From a virus, in IMG/VR virus record IMGVR_UViG_3300005617_000284, positions 1-26,921 of that record: a stretch of 26,921 nt of DNA. One strand, given 5' to 3'. The notes under the pieces are model-generated. The model was given only the letters and a program-made list of their open reading frames with translations. It did no database searches and was not told the origin of the DNA. The translations under genes and the position numbers were made by a program. How positions within the stretch are numbered: position 1 is the stretch's first letter; each line of letters opens with the position of its first letter. Below are positions 12,516 to 19,471 of the stretch, in pieces.

Positions 12516-12898
12516 AGCCCGAGCGCCTTCACGGCCAGGTCTTCCATCGCCCGCTCGAACCGGGGCTGCTCGGCGTCGGCCGCCGGCCGCATGAACGGGA
12601 TCGGCGGGTTGTTGACCGTGCCGTACTCGGCGATGTTGCCGAGCGCGCCCTGCCCCTTCGCATGGTTCGGGCCGATCTCCGCGGCCGGGCCCTTCAGGCT
12701 GCGGTACGTGTCGAAGTCGATCGACCAGGGCAGCTTCCGCAGACGCTGGTGCCCACGGATCCGCCGGGCAGCGTCCTTCTTGATGTTGATCGCGCCGACG
12801 AACACGACCTTCGCCGCGTCGGCGGGCGCCACCCGGGACGCCTTGTTGATCGCGTCGGCGAGGACGGTGATCTCGTGCGTGTCGAACTCGATGCCCAT
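12512..12898 (-). CDS. HK97 gp10-like head-tail (neck) protein
   Basis: This protein has 128 residues. An N-terminal helix (ITVLADAINKASRVAPADAA) is followed by VFVGAINIKKDAARRIRGHQ, a typical neck-protein basic helix. Then come TYRSLKGPAAEIGPNHAKG and the characteristic NIAEYGTVNNPPIPFMRPAA (an E-x-G-T ... P-x-x-F-x-x-P-A pattern of gp10 family proteins) and a C-terminal helix. It works with the tail terminator in joining head to tail. The ATG at 12898 shares its A with the upstream TAA (TAATG). Confidence 0.82.
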   Translation of the reverse strand: MGIEFDTHEITVLADAINKASRVAPADAAKVVFVGAINIKKDAARRIRGHQRLRKLPWSIDFDTYRSLKGPAAEIGPNHAKGQGALGNIAEYGTVNNPPIPFMRPAADAEQPRFERAMEDLAVKALGL

Positions 12899-13296
12899 TA
12901 GCTCCCCGTCCTCTCGATGCACTGAACGCGCCGGGCGGAAGCCTCGGTCTTGTGCGCGAGGTCGTGGATGCGGAAAACGCGGCCGGGCAGGTCCGGATCC
13001 TGCGAGGTGACCATGGTGACCTCGTCGCCGACCTTGAAGCCTGCCGTTGACATAGGAAACTGGACTTCGAGCCGGAGCAGCAGCAAGTGATCCTCGCCGA
13101 TGTCCTCGCGCTGCGCCTGCGCCTGCGCCTGCTGAACGCGGCAGACCCCGGCATAGAGCTGCGTGTAGGGCTGCGTCGGGTAGCCCGTCACCGGGTCCGT
13201 TACGCCGCCTGCGTTCGGGCGCCGGACGGTGCACGTGTCGGCCATGCCCGCCAAAGCGGCAGCCTGAGCGCGAGCGAGGACCGACGTGCGGGACAT
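12898..13296 (-). CDS. Head-closure-like protein, DUF6093 type
   Basis: In this 132-residue protein an N-terminal helix SVLARAQAAALAGMADTCTV leads into a beta barrel. The barrel has TVRRPNAGGVTDPVTGYPTQ, LYAGVCRVQQAQAQAQ, LLLLRLEVQFPMSTAGFKVG, DEVTMVTSQDPDLPGRVFRI and ends RRVQCIERTGS. The SPP1 gp16 or DUF6093-like plan (DTCTVRRP...DPVTG...Y...CRV) is seen in actinophage neck proteins. It closes the portal channel after packaging. The ATG at 13296 is 1 nt behind the upstream stop. The QAQAQAQ run is coded by a short GCCTGCGC-type repeat. Confidence 0.75.
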   Translation of the reverse strand: MSRTSVLARAQAAALAGMADTCTVRRPNAGGVTDPVTGYPTQPYTQLYAGVCRVQQAQAQAQREDIGEDHLLLLRLEVQFPMSTAGFKVGDEVTMVTSQDPDLPGRVFRIHDLAHKTEASARRVQCIERTGS

Positions 13297-13297
13297 G

Positions 13298-13780
13298 TCA
13301 GACCGTGATCCGCAGGATGCCGTTCGCCGACCAGACGATCGTGAACGTCCCCGCCGTGACCGACTGCGAGCCGCCGAAGTAGTTGAAGCAGGCACCCTGC
13401 TTCGCCACGGTGCCGCCGGAGATCGTGTTGTCGTAGACGAGGCAGCCGAACACGCTCGCGAGGGTCACATTGCCGCCGCCGGCCAGGTCGGCCGCGTCGA
13501 ACATGGCCACACCGGAGGACGGGGTCGTGAACGTCTTCGACGCCAGCGCCCGGCCACCGGAAACCCAGTTCGTCGCGTCGGTGACCTCGTTGGTGGTGGT
13601 CCACACACCGGTGTTGAAGCCGGTCGAACCGACCGCGGCGTCCTTGTCCGGGGTGATCGAGTTGTTGTGCAGCGACACGTTCACGGTGTCGGAGTCCAGG
13701 CCTGTCCAGCTGGTGCCGGACGACTGGAAGCAGGGACCGACCAGGAACTCCCGGAAGATCGCGCTCGCGCTCCACGCCAT
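13298..13780 (-). CDS. Beta-rich structural protein of the neck/decoration group
   Basis: The 160-residue protein begins MAWSASAIFREFLVG, then has SDTVNVSLHNNSITPDKDAA, TNEVTDATNWVSGGRALASK, and ends VIWSANG-type strands (FTIVWSANGILRITV). Low charge, abundant Thr/Ser/Gly and alternating strands indicate a virion protein. Similar proteins occur in many actinophage structural operons without a known role. The ATG at 13780 is followed by a well-formed start; two Cys (GPCFQS, FGCLVY) plus one near GACFNY are present. Confidence 0.6.
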   Translation of the reverse strand: MAWSASAIFREFLVGPCFQSSGTSWTGLDSDTVNVSLHNNSITPDKDAAVGSTGFNTGVWTTTNEVTDATNWVSGGRALASKTFTTPSSGVAMFDAADLAGGGNVTLASVFGCLVYDNTISGGTVAKQGACFNYFGGSQSVTAGTFTIVWSANGILRITV

Positions 13781-13783
13781 GGG

Positions 13784-13978
13784 TCAGCCCTTCAGTTCGG
13801 CGCGCAGTCGCGCGATTTCGGCCCGCCGGTCGTCCAGCGTCTGCTGCATTCCGGCGATCTTCTGCTCGATGACGTCGGCCGACTTCTCGGCCTCGGCCAG
13901 TCCGACCATGCGCTGAGCGCGCTGCAGGTCGGACTCTTCCTCCGGCGACAGCCCCGGACCGATCGACACCTGGGTCAC
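13784..13978 (-). CDS. Small coiled-coil protein
   Basis: The protein has 64 residues. After VTQVSIGPGLSPEEESDLQ the rest is one long helix with coiled-coil features: AQRMVGLAEAEKSADVIEQ and KIAGMQQTLDDRRAEIARLR. Start chosen at the GTG at 13978, with GAGGAGC 5 nt upstream; the longer open frame upstream overlaps the next gene and is not needed. It may be a virion linker or scaffolding-type accessory protein. It ends 3 nt before the next gene. Confidence 0.6.
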   Translation of the reverse strand: MTQVSIGPGLSPEEESDLQRAQRMVGLAEAEKSADVIEQKIAGMQQTLDDRRAEIARLRAELKG

Positions 13979-13980
13979 GG

Positions 13981-14292
13981 TCAGCTCCTCAAGCTCAGCT
14001 GGGCGGTCGGGGCGAAGACCGCGGCGTCCGTACCGTCGTCCCGGGTCGTGACCACGGACATCACCGGGCGGCCGTTGCCGTCGGTCTGCACGAGCTCGCC
14101 GCGCACGTAGTCGCCTCGCTCGACGGCTTCGACCTTGCAGCGGGTTCCGGCCGGGACCATCGGCGCGGTTAGGCCGGCCAGGCCCCCGCAGGGGTGGAAG
14201 CGGGTGTGCGGCTGCTGCTCCTGGGTGACCTCGGTGAGATCGCAGTTCGGGCACTCCCAACGGCGCTCGGCCGCCAGCGCGAACACGCCCAT
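13981..14292 (-). CDS. Small protein with zinc-ribbon-like N-terminus
   Basis: This 103-residue protein (start ATG at 14292, with AGGAG 5 nt upstream, preferred over the GTG at 14295) begins MGVFALAAERRWECPNCDLT. Then come HTRFHPCGG and a conserved-looking GLTAPMVPAGTRCKVEAVER; the second half is beta (VRGELVQTDGNGRPVMSVVT) and ends FAPTAQLSLRS. CPNC plus HxxxHPC suggests a bound zinc. It is present within the accessory structural block, so it may be a minor virion protein or an assembly factor. Function unknown. Confidence 0.62.
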   Translation of the reverse strand: MGVFALAAERRWECPNCDLTEVTQEQQPHTRFHPCGGLAGLTAPMVPAGTRCKVEAVERGDYVRGELVQTDGNGRPVMSVVTTRDDGTDAAVFAPTAQLSLRS

Positions 14293-14300
14293 CACGTCTC

Positions 14301-15194
14301 CTAGGGCCGCAGGGTGACGCCCGAGTACGGGCGGGTCGTGGTGCCGGTGAAAGGCCGCGGGATGAGCTTGCGGACACGCGCGTCGAACGCCTGCCCGGTC
14401 GCAGCGGCAACCCCGGCGAACGCCGAGCCGGGCGCGCCGATCGTCACCGTCGCGTCGTAGGCCACCGCCGTGGCGGCCGCGACCCCTGCGAATGTGGTGA
14501 TGGTGATCGTCGCGTCGTGCGCCGTGCCCGCGCCGACCGCTTCAGTAGCCGAGGCGTTGGTCGACGCCGACGTGGACACCGTGGCGTCCAGCGCCGCGCC
14601 GGTCGCGGTCGCTTCCGCAGCGTTCACGCCGAGGGCTGCGACCGCGTCGAGCGCGGATCCGGCACCAACCGCCTCGGCCGCGTTCGCTGCGATGCCGACG
14701 GATGCCGAGTTCGCCGCGCCGGTCGCGGCCGCTTCTGTCGCGTTGGCCCCGATCGCGGCGGTGGCGTCGGCCGCCGATCCGGTGGCCGCGGCCACGTCGG
14801 CGGGGGCGTTCGTGGAACCGGAGGTGGAGACCGTGGCGTCGTAGGCGGTGCCGGTCGCGTCGGCCGAACCGGGTAGCGCGGCGATGGCCGCGACGGCATC
14901 GGGGGCTGACCCGGTCGCGGCCGCCTCGGCTGCGTTGGCCGCGACCGAGGCAACGGCGTCGAGCGCGGCGCCGGTCGCGGTGGCCGCTGCGGCGTTGACG
15001 CCGACGGCCGATACGGCGTCAAGAGCGGTTCCGGTGCCGGTTGCCTCGGCGGCGTTGACCCCGAGTGCTACGGATGCGTCGAGGGCGGAGCCCGTACCGG
15101 CCGCTTCAGTGGCTGGGGCGTTCGTGGATGAGGTCGAGGCGAGTTGCCGCTTGATGATCGGCCTGGCTGGAAAGCTGCGACCGAGACGTGCCAT
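14301..15194 (-). CDS. Ala-rich repeat protein, fibre-like
   Basis: The 297-residue protein has three parts. Residues 1-24 are a basic head (MARLGRSFPARPIIKRQL). Residues about 25-275 are twelve copies of a repeat whose core is T-G-x-A-x-D-A followed by V and N-A-A-E-A. The core Asp position falls at 39, 59, 79, 99, 119, 143, 163 (Ser in this copy), 183, 203, 227, 247 and 271, so the period is 20 residues with three 24-residue steps. Residues 276-297 are a basic, Thr-rich tail (RPFTGTTTRPYSG). Such strict spacing suggests a solenoid or a fibre on the virion. Ser and Thr are frequent, so it is also a possible glycosylation substrate. No known name. Confidence 0.72.
   Translation of the reverse strand: MARLGRSFPARPIIKRQLASTSSTNAPATEAAGTGSALDASVALGVNAAEATGTGTALDAVSAVGVNAAAATATGAALDAVASVAANAAEAAATGSAPDAVAAIAALPGSADATGTAYDATVSTSGSTNAPADVAAATGSAADATAAIGANATEAAATGAANSASVGIAANAAEAVGAGSALDAVAALGVNAAEATATGAALDATVSTSASTNASATEAVGAGTAHDATITITTFAGVAAATAVAYDATVTIGAPGSAFAGVAAATGQAFDARVRKLIPRPFTGTTTRPYSGVTLRP
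14370..15122. repeat. 60-bp-period coding repeat (12 units)
   Basis: This is the DNA behind the Ala-rich repeats. Units are 60 bp, with three 72-bp steps, and show strong local similarity such as GCCGCGCCGGTCGCGG-type runs at several places. The array could expand or contract by recombination and is a likely site of strain variation. Confidence 0.6.
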
Positions 15195-15220
15195 GGGTTA
15201 CCGCCCCTCGGCCGCCGGTC

Positions 15221-15721
15221 CTACTCTTCCCAGATCACGTAGCAGATCGCATTGACCGCGGTGCCGAACGTCACCCGCACGCGCAGGAACTTCGACGCGG
15301 CGACCTCGGGTTCACGGCCGAGGGGGAACTGCTTCACGTACTGGTTCGTCGGGGCGATCAGCTGGTAGTCCAGCACCCGCGACGCGGTCGTCGTGCCCTC
15401 GGCGCTGGCGGTGTATCCGGTCGCCGAGGTGCCGAGTGTGACCAGGCTGGCGACGTCGTTCGGGGCGTTGTACTTCATCACCCCGGCCGCCACGTGCGCA
15501 GTCACCGTCGCCGCAACGTCCGTCTCGATCAGCTCGACCTTGCCGGGCGTTGCCGCGGCCGACCCGTCGAAGGAGATGCCCCACTCGACCACGCGCAGCT
15601 GCTCGGTCGACGGGGTGGCGATCTGCAGCAGGGTCTTGATCGCGGTTCCGGTCGTGACCGGGGTGATGGCCGCCGTGGTCGGCATCGCCGCGTTGTAGGC
15701 GACGTACGTCTTGGCCGGCAT
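15221..15721 (-). CDS. Beta-rich virion structural protein
   Basis: This 166-residue protein begins MPAKTYVAYNAAMPTTAAIT, then VTTGTAIKTLLQIATPSTEQ, LRVVEWGISFDGSAAATPGK, VELIETDVAATVTAHVAAGV, and ends LRVRVTFGTAVNAICYVIWE. The arrangement TAIKTLLQI...LRVVEWGISFDGS...KVELIETD is common in actinophage structural proteins of unknown role, probably a beta-sandwich decoration protein. ATG start at 15721. The next gene downstream starts 27 nt after its stop. Confidence 0.65.
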   Translation of the reverse strand: MPAKTYVAYNAAMPTTAAITPVTTGTAIKTLLQIATPSTEQLRVVEWGISFDGSAAATPGKVELIETDVAATVTAHVAAGVMKYNAPNDVASLVTLGTSATGYTASAEGTTTASRVLDYQLIAPTNQYVKQFPLGREPEVAASKFLRVRVTFGTAVNAICYVIWEE

Positions 15722-15730
15722 GGCGACTCC

Positions 15731-16435
15731 TCAGTAGATGCTGGCGCGGTTGACGGCCTGGCGAAGAATGAGCGGCCGCGGCGCTAAGAACGACGCACCG
15801 GCTGAGGCCTGGACCTCAATCGCGGCGGTCACGTAGGTCATGCCGGTCGGCGCGCTCAGCCCGTAGCTCTGACTGCTCGTGCCCGTGCTGCTCTGGTAGG
15901 CGTGGTAGTCGCACCCATTGCTGCCGACGTGGTCATCGCGGACGCCTTCATCGGTGGCCGATGCGAGATAGGCGCGGGTCGCTGGATCTATCGACTGGGC
16001 GTCACCCGCGCACCAGGAGATGATGCTCGTCCCAGCCGACGGGGTGATCGACCCGGACGCTGCGCCGGTGGAGGCCGACGTAGCCGTGACCGGCGTCGCG
16101 GCGAGCTGCGCCCCTGACCAGCGTTCGACGACCATCGAGCCGCGGAGGCTCACCGACGGGGTCGAGGAGACCGTCATCGACCCGGGCGAGCCGGAAATGA
16201 CGGCGGTGTAGATCGCGGCCCATTGATTGAAGCCGCCAGGCGCGTTGGTGACCCGTGACGTGTAGGTCTGGCTCCCGCCGGTCGGGGCGCCCAGCGGCGA
16301 GCCGGTGTCCCACGTGACCAGCTTGATGACCAGCACCTCGCCGTTCGACGGCGTGAAGCTGGGCGTCACCAGGGCTGAGGTGCCCTGCGGGCTGATCTGG
16401 ACGTAGTACGGGGTGGTGACCAGCGTCGGAGCCAT
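15731..16435 (-). CDS. Beta-rich virion structural protein
   Basis: The 234-residue protein is rich in Ser, Thr and Gly. It begins MAPTLVTTPYYVQISPQGTS, then FTPSNGEVLVIKLVTWDTGS, FNQWAAIYTAVISGSPGSMT and WSGAQLAATPVTATSASTGA, and ends AGASFLAPRPLILRQAVNRA. The layout (short N-terminal strand, GEVLVIK strand, Y-rich middle) is typical of actinophage accessory surface proteins with a lectin-like or Ig-like fold. No family name is certain. The C-terminal FLAPRPLI...R segment may be a docking tail. Confidence 0.62.
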   Translation of the reverse strand: MAPTLVTTPYYVQISPQGTSALVTPSFTPSNGEVLVIKLVTWDTGSPLGAPTGGSQTYTSRVTNAPGGFNQWAAIYTAVISGSPGSMTVSSTPSVSLRGSMVVERWSGAQLAATPVTATSASTGAASGSITPSAGTSIISWCAGDAQSIDPATRAYLASATDEGVRDDHVGSNGCDYHAYQSSTGTSSQSYGLSAPTGMTYVTAAIEVQASAGASFLAPRPLILRQAVNRASIY

Positions 16436-16453
16436 CGGTCACCTCTCGCCGGG

Positions 16454-16774
16454 TCAGCCGGAGTAGTTGACGCCGGTGATCTGCTGGCCGTTGAAGAAGA
16501 AGTTGTTCGTCGAGGGGACGGTCTTCAGGTTGTGCGCGACCGCCCACAGCCCGTTCGTCGAATGACCGAGGTCGTTGATCGCGGCGCGCAGCAGGGTTAC
16601 CTCGCCGGAGCTGTAGGTGAGGTTCGTCAGGAACGTGTCGTTCGGGATGATGTTGGTGTTGGCCAGCCACAACGACATCTTGTTGGCCTCGTTGAGCGCG
16701 TTCCACACCTGCTCCACCACCGCCGCGGCGCGCAGGTCGATGTCGTTCTTCGTGATGCCGCGTCCGACGGCCAT
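16454..16774 (-). CDS. Conserved hypothetical structural-region protein
   Basis: This 106-residue protein has a helical N-terminal half (RGITKNDIDLRAAAVVEQVW, NALNEANKMSLWLANTN) followed by a helix in SGEVTLLRAAINDLGH and an aromatic/Asn-rich end (PSTNNFFFNGQQITGVNYSG). It is likely a small assembly or neck-associated protein next to the head-tail adaptor gene. ATG start at 16774; a ribosome-like AGGAG lies about 10 nt before it. Function unknown. Confidence 0.6.
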   Translation of the reverse strand: MAVGRGITKNDIDLRAAAVVEQVWNALNEANKMSLWLANTNIIPNDTFLTNLTYSSGEVTLLRAAINDLGHSTNGLWAVAHNLKTVPSTNNFFFNGQQITGVNYSG

Positions 16775-16800
16775 GACGGGTCCCCGTTCAGGAGAAGGGC

Positions 16801-17337
16801 TCAGGCGGCGAGAGTGCCGCGGTACATGCGCGCGAGGTCCCGCGCCGAGGCGGTGAGCTGCAGGCCGCCGCCGGTCGTGGCGTACTTGACCGCGTAGTCG
16901 TCGATGGACTCCGCGACCACCGCGCCGACCGGGATGTCGTAGGCCTGCGCGGCGACGTCGAGCACCTCGGCCTTAACGTCATCGGAGGGTGTGGCGTAGC
17001 CGTGAGTCAGGTCGATCTCGACCTTGTCCGGCGGGATCGCGCAGGAGGTGCCGAACCCCTGAGCGCGCCACAACGTCCGTTTGATCAGCGTCCACCCGGT
17101 GACGGTGACCCCGTTGATCCGAACGGCCGTCACGGAGATGACTGGGCGGAAGGGGAGGTCGATCGACGGGCACGGCGTTCCGAGCGTGGTGTAGGTGGCC
17201 GTGGTCGGCTCGAACCAGGTGTCCGCCTCGCGGGAGAACAGCGCCGAGGCGAGGGTGAGCACCTGGTTGGCGCTGTAGGTGTCGACGTCCTTCTGCAGTT
17301 TTCCAGCCAGCTCGACGTCCGTCGCGTACTGAGCCAC
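16801..17337 (-). CDS. Head-tail adaptor (connector) protein
   Basis: The 178-residue protein begins MAQYATDVELAGKLQKDVDT, then a helix ANQVLTLASALFSREADTWF, CPSIDLPFRPVISVTAVRIN, VEIDLTHGYATPSDDVKAEV, and a helical end LTASARDLARMYRGTLAA. The order of an N-terminal helix pair, a central beta insert (P-F-R-P-V-x-x-V-x-x-V-x-x-x-G) and H-G-Y before further helices is that of HK97 gp6/SPP1 gp15-type adaptors. These form the ring under the portal. The GTG at 17337 has AGGAGG 5 nt upstream. It is separated from the capsid genes by the glycan cassette. Confidence 0.78.
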   Translation of the reverse strand: MAQYATDVELAGKLQKDVDTYSANQVLTLASALFSREADTWFEPTTATYTTLGTPCPSIDLPFRPVISVTAVRINGVTVTGWTLIKRTLWRAQGFGTSCAIPPDKVEIDLTHGYATPSDDVKAEVLDVAAQAYDIPVGAVVAESIDDYAVKYATTGGGLQLTASARDLARMYRGTLAA

Positions 17338-17346
17338 GGCAGCCTC

Positions 17347-18231
17347 CTAGCCCTTGAGAGCCCGGGCGACGCCCTCGGCGAGAGCCACGGTCGGCTTGTA
17401 GTACTGGTGGAACCGCGCCGGATCACCAACCCGGTAGGCGACCCCGGCAGGCTTGTCCGTCAGGAACTCGAACCGCGGCTGGTAGCCGACCGTTTCGCAT
17501 GCCATCGCAGCCAACTCGGCCATCGACGTACCGATGCCGGTGCACAGGTTGACCGGATCCTCGGTGCCAGACTCGACGACCGCGAGCGCGCCGGCTACGA
17601 CGTCGTCGATGTGGATCCAGTCCCTGGCCTGCCGGCCGTCGCCCCAGATCGTGAACGGGTCTTCCTTGCGCCGGGCCCGCTCAACCAGCGCCCGGAACGG
17701 GAAGTCCTCGGTCTGGTCCTCGCCGTAGCCGGAGAACGGCCGGACCACGGTGACCGGGAGACCCTTGCGTCGCGCGGCGGCGGCAAGGCGTTCGCCGGTG
17801 AGCTTCGTCCATCCGTAAGCAGCGTCAGGCTCCTCGGCATACTCGGGGTCGAGCATGTCCTCAGCAAGCGGCACGCCGGTCGGGACCTGGTAGATCGTCG
17901 GGTAGGCCGCCGAGCTGGACAGGTAGAGCACCCGGCCCTGACCGGTTCGGACCGCCCAGTCGAACATCGCGCTGTCGAGGTGAACGTTGCGGGCGAAGTG
18001 CTCGGCCTCGCCGTCGATCGCCGCCCGGTGCGGGGCTGAGGCGGCGGCGTGCACGACCAGGTCAAAGCGGCTGGCTTCCGTACGGAAAACGTCTAGAGCA
18101 TCGATGCCACAGACGAAGTCATCCGGGCCGTAGGCGAGGTCACAGCTCGATACCTTCCACCCGCGCCGCCGCAGATCAGCCGTCATGTGCCGCCCGACGA
18201 AACCCGCCGAGCCGGTCACCAGGACCCTCAT
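17347..18231 (-). CDS. NAD-dependent epimerase/dehydratase (extended SDR)
   Basis: This 294-residue protein has the Rossmann motif GSAGFVG at residues 7-13 (GxxGxxG) and an H-A-A-A segment at 61-64. It has the catalytic triad of extended SDRs: Ser106/107 in SSSAAY, and Tyr139 and Lys143 in AAYGWTKLTGE. RPFSGYGEDQ and GDGRQARDWIHIDDV (the R-D-x-x-H-V/I-D-D motif) confirm a nucleotide-sugar epimerase or dehydratase. Substrate and product cannot be read from sequence. The ATG at 18231 overlaps the methyltransferase stop (ATGA). It is the last gene of the glycan cassette and would supply the modified sugar donor to the two glycosyltransferases. Confidence 0.85.
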   Translation of the reverse strand: MRVLVTGSAGFVGRHMTADLRRRGWKVSSCDLAYGPDDFVCGIDALDVFRTEASRFDLVVHAAASAPHRAAIDGEAEHFARNVHLDSAMFDWAVRTGQGRVLYLSSSAAYPTIYQVPTGVPLAEDMLDPEYAEEPDAAYGWTKLTGERLAAAARRKGLPVTVVRPFSGYGEDQTEDFPFRALVERARRKEDPFTIWGDGRQARDWIHIDDVVAGALAVVESGTEDPVNLCTGIGTSMAELAAMACETVGYQPRFEFLTDKPAGVAYRVGDPARFHQYYKPTVALAEGVARALKG

Positions 18232-18791
18232 CGGCACGCCCAGATCTGGTAGGCGTAGACGCCGCCGCACGGCCGCAGGTCGACGGTCGCGTGGATGTCC
18301 GGCTGGAACCCGGCGTCCCGCAGCATCTTTTCCACAGCCTCGGCGTCCCAGCCCCAGACGTGCTCGGGATTCTCGTCGTTGTCCTCGCCGTCGGGCGTGG
18401 ACAGGATCAGCCGGTTGGTCTTGGTGCGGATCTGTCGCAACACCGCGTCGGGGTCGTCGAGGTGCTCGATCGTCTCCGAACAGATGAACAGGTCGACCGG
18501 CTCGATCTCACCTAGGGTCTGCTCGATCGGGCCGGTGTGCTCGTAGCCGGGCGCGAAGTCGCCGAGGATCAGGCGGGCCCCGTGGGAGTCCTCGAGACGC
18601 CGGGCGATCAGGGCGTTGCCGCACGACAGGTCAGCCACCGTCCCGCCCTGAGGCAGCAGGTGGTGGGCCATCGCCGAGGTCACATCGACCCGGAACAGGT
18701 GGTCTTCCCACCGCCGGTGGTCGTGCGGCGTCGCGTACAGCTTCGCCAGTTCGTCGGCTGTCGGCATCGGGCGCAGCCGCTTACGCATCAT
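18228..18791 (-). CDS. SAM-dependent class I methyltransferase
   Basis: In this 187-residue protein motif I is VADLSCGNALIA (about residues 52-63, with D54 and the SCGN loop). A conserved acidic LILGDFAPGY (about 74-83) would contact SAM, and CSETIEHLDDPDAVL (about 104-118) is the E-H-x-x-D-P element typical of Methyltransf_11/23-type O- or N-methyltransferases acting on small molecules or sugars. STPDGEDNDENPEHV follows, as in sugar O-methyltransferases. The likely role is methylating the transferred glycan or sugar donor. ATG start at 18791 (ATGATG, overlapping the upstream stop). Confidence 0.82.
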   Translation of the reverse strand: MMRKRLRPMPTADELAKLYATPHDHRRWEDHLFRVDVTSAMAHHLLPQGGTVADLSCGNALIARRLEDSHGARLILGDFAPGYEHTGPIEQTLGEIEPVDLFICSETIEHLDDPDAVLRQIRTKTNRLILSTPDGEDNDENPEHVWGWDAEAVEKMLRDAGFQPDIHATVDLRPCGGVYAYQIWACR

Positions 18792-19471
18792 CGCAGCGCC
18801 TGCACTTTCGCCAGGTCAGCCGCGAAGTGCTCGGTCACATACCGGCCGTACGCCTCCGCGTCCCGCTGGTACATCGACGGCTGGTTGACCCGAACGTGGC
18901 CCTCGTCCCAGTCGGCCTTACCGGCGACCGGGTGCATGTGCTCCACCACGACATCCGGCAGGTACCGCAGACAGCCGGCGGCCTCGCCGAGGTCCCGCCA
19001 GTAGTTGTCGACGTAGAGGTGGGTCAGCGGCGGCGGGGCCATGTGCCCGAGCGCGCGGACGATGTCGGAGGTCATGGCGACCTGGGTGGGTATGCGTTCA
19101 CCCTGCAGCAGGTCGTTGCCGTAGACGATGCCGGTGCCGAGCTCGCGCAGGGCCTCGACGTAGAGCTGATCCCATTTCCGGGTACGCGGGCGGTGGTCGT
19201 CACCCATGAAACCGATGGCGTATGTCTCGTTGACGAACAGATTGGCGGCCACGTTCAGGGTCTTTACCATCGTCGACGGCGCCGGCGCCCAGTGCACCGT
19301 AGTCCACGGGTAAGAACTCAACGCCTCGGCGTAGGAGAACCGGGTGGGGTCATCGGCGTCGACGGCGAAAACTAGGCGGGCACTGGCGACCGTGTCGGTG
19401 AACGCCAGTGCGAGATCCCGGGCCGCGGCCGGGCGCCCACGCGACGGGACGATGACGACGAGGTCGGTCAT
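18788..19471 (-). CDS. Glycosyltransferase-like protein (GT-A type)
   Basis: This 227-residue protein begins MTDLVVIVPSRGRPAAARDL, the usual nucleotide-binding start of GT-A enzymes. An acidic FAVDADDPT comes near residues 35-43, and a metal-binding-type motif GFMGDDHRPR (D91, D92, H93) is present. A late HMHPVAGKADWDEGHVRVN resembles the His/Asp acceptor-side region. It is likely to transfer a sugar from an NDP donor to a virion protein or to a first sugar. Shorter than many family-2 enzymes but complete. ATG start at 19471 overlapping the upstream stop (ATGA); second glycosyltransferase of the cassette. Confidence 0.78.
   Translation of the reverse strand: MTDLVVIVPSRGRPAAARDLALAFTDTVASARLVFAVDADDPTRFSYAEALSSYPWTTVHWAPAPSTMVKTLNVAANLFVNETYAIGFMGDDHRPRTRKWDQLYVEALRELGTGIVYGNDLLQGERIPTQVAMTSDIVRALGHMAPPPLTHLYVDNYWRDLGEAAGCLRYLPDVVVEHMHPVAGKADWDEGHVRVNQPSMYQRDAEAYGRYVTEHFAADLAKVQALR

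Noticed and set aside
14370-15122. CRISPR-like or diversity-generating repeat array
   Set aside because: The 60-bp period is fully coding in one frame with amino-acid conservation; no spacer pattern, reverse transcriptase or template repeat was seen.
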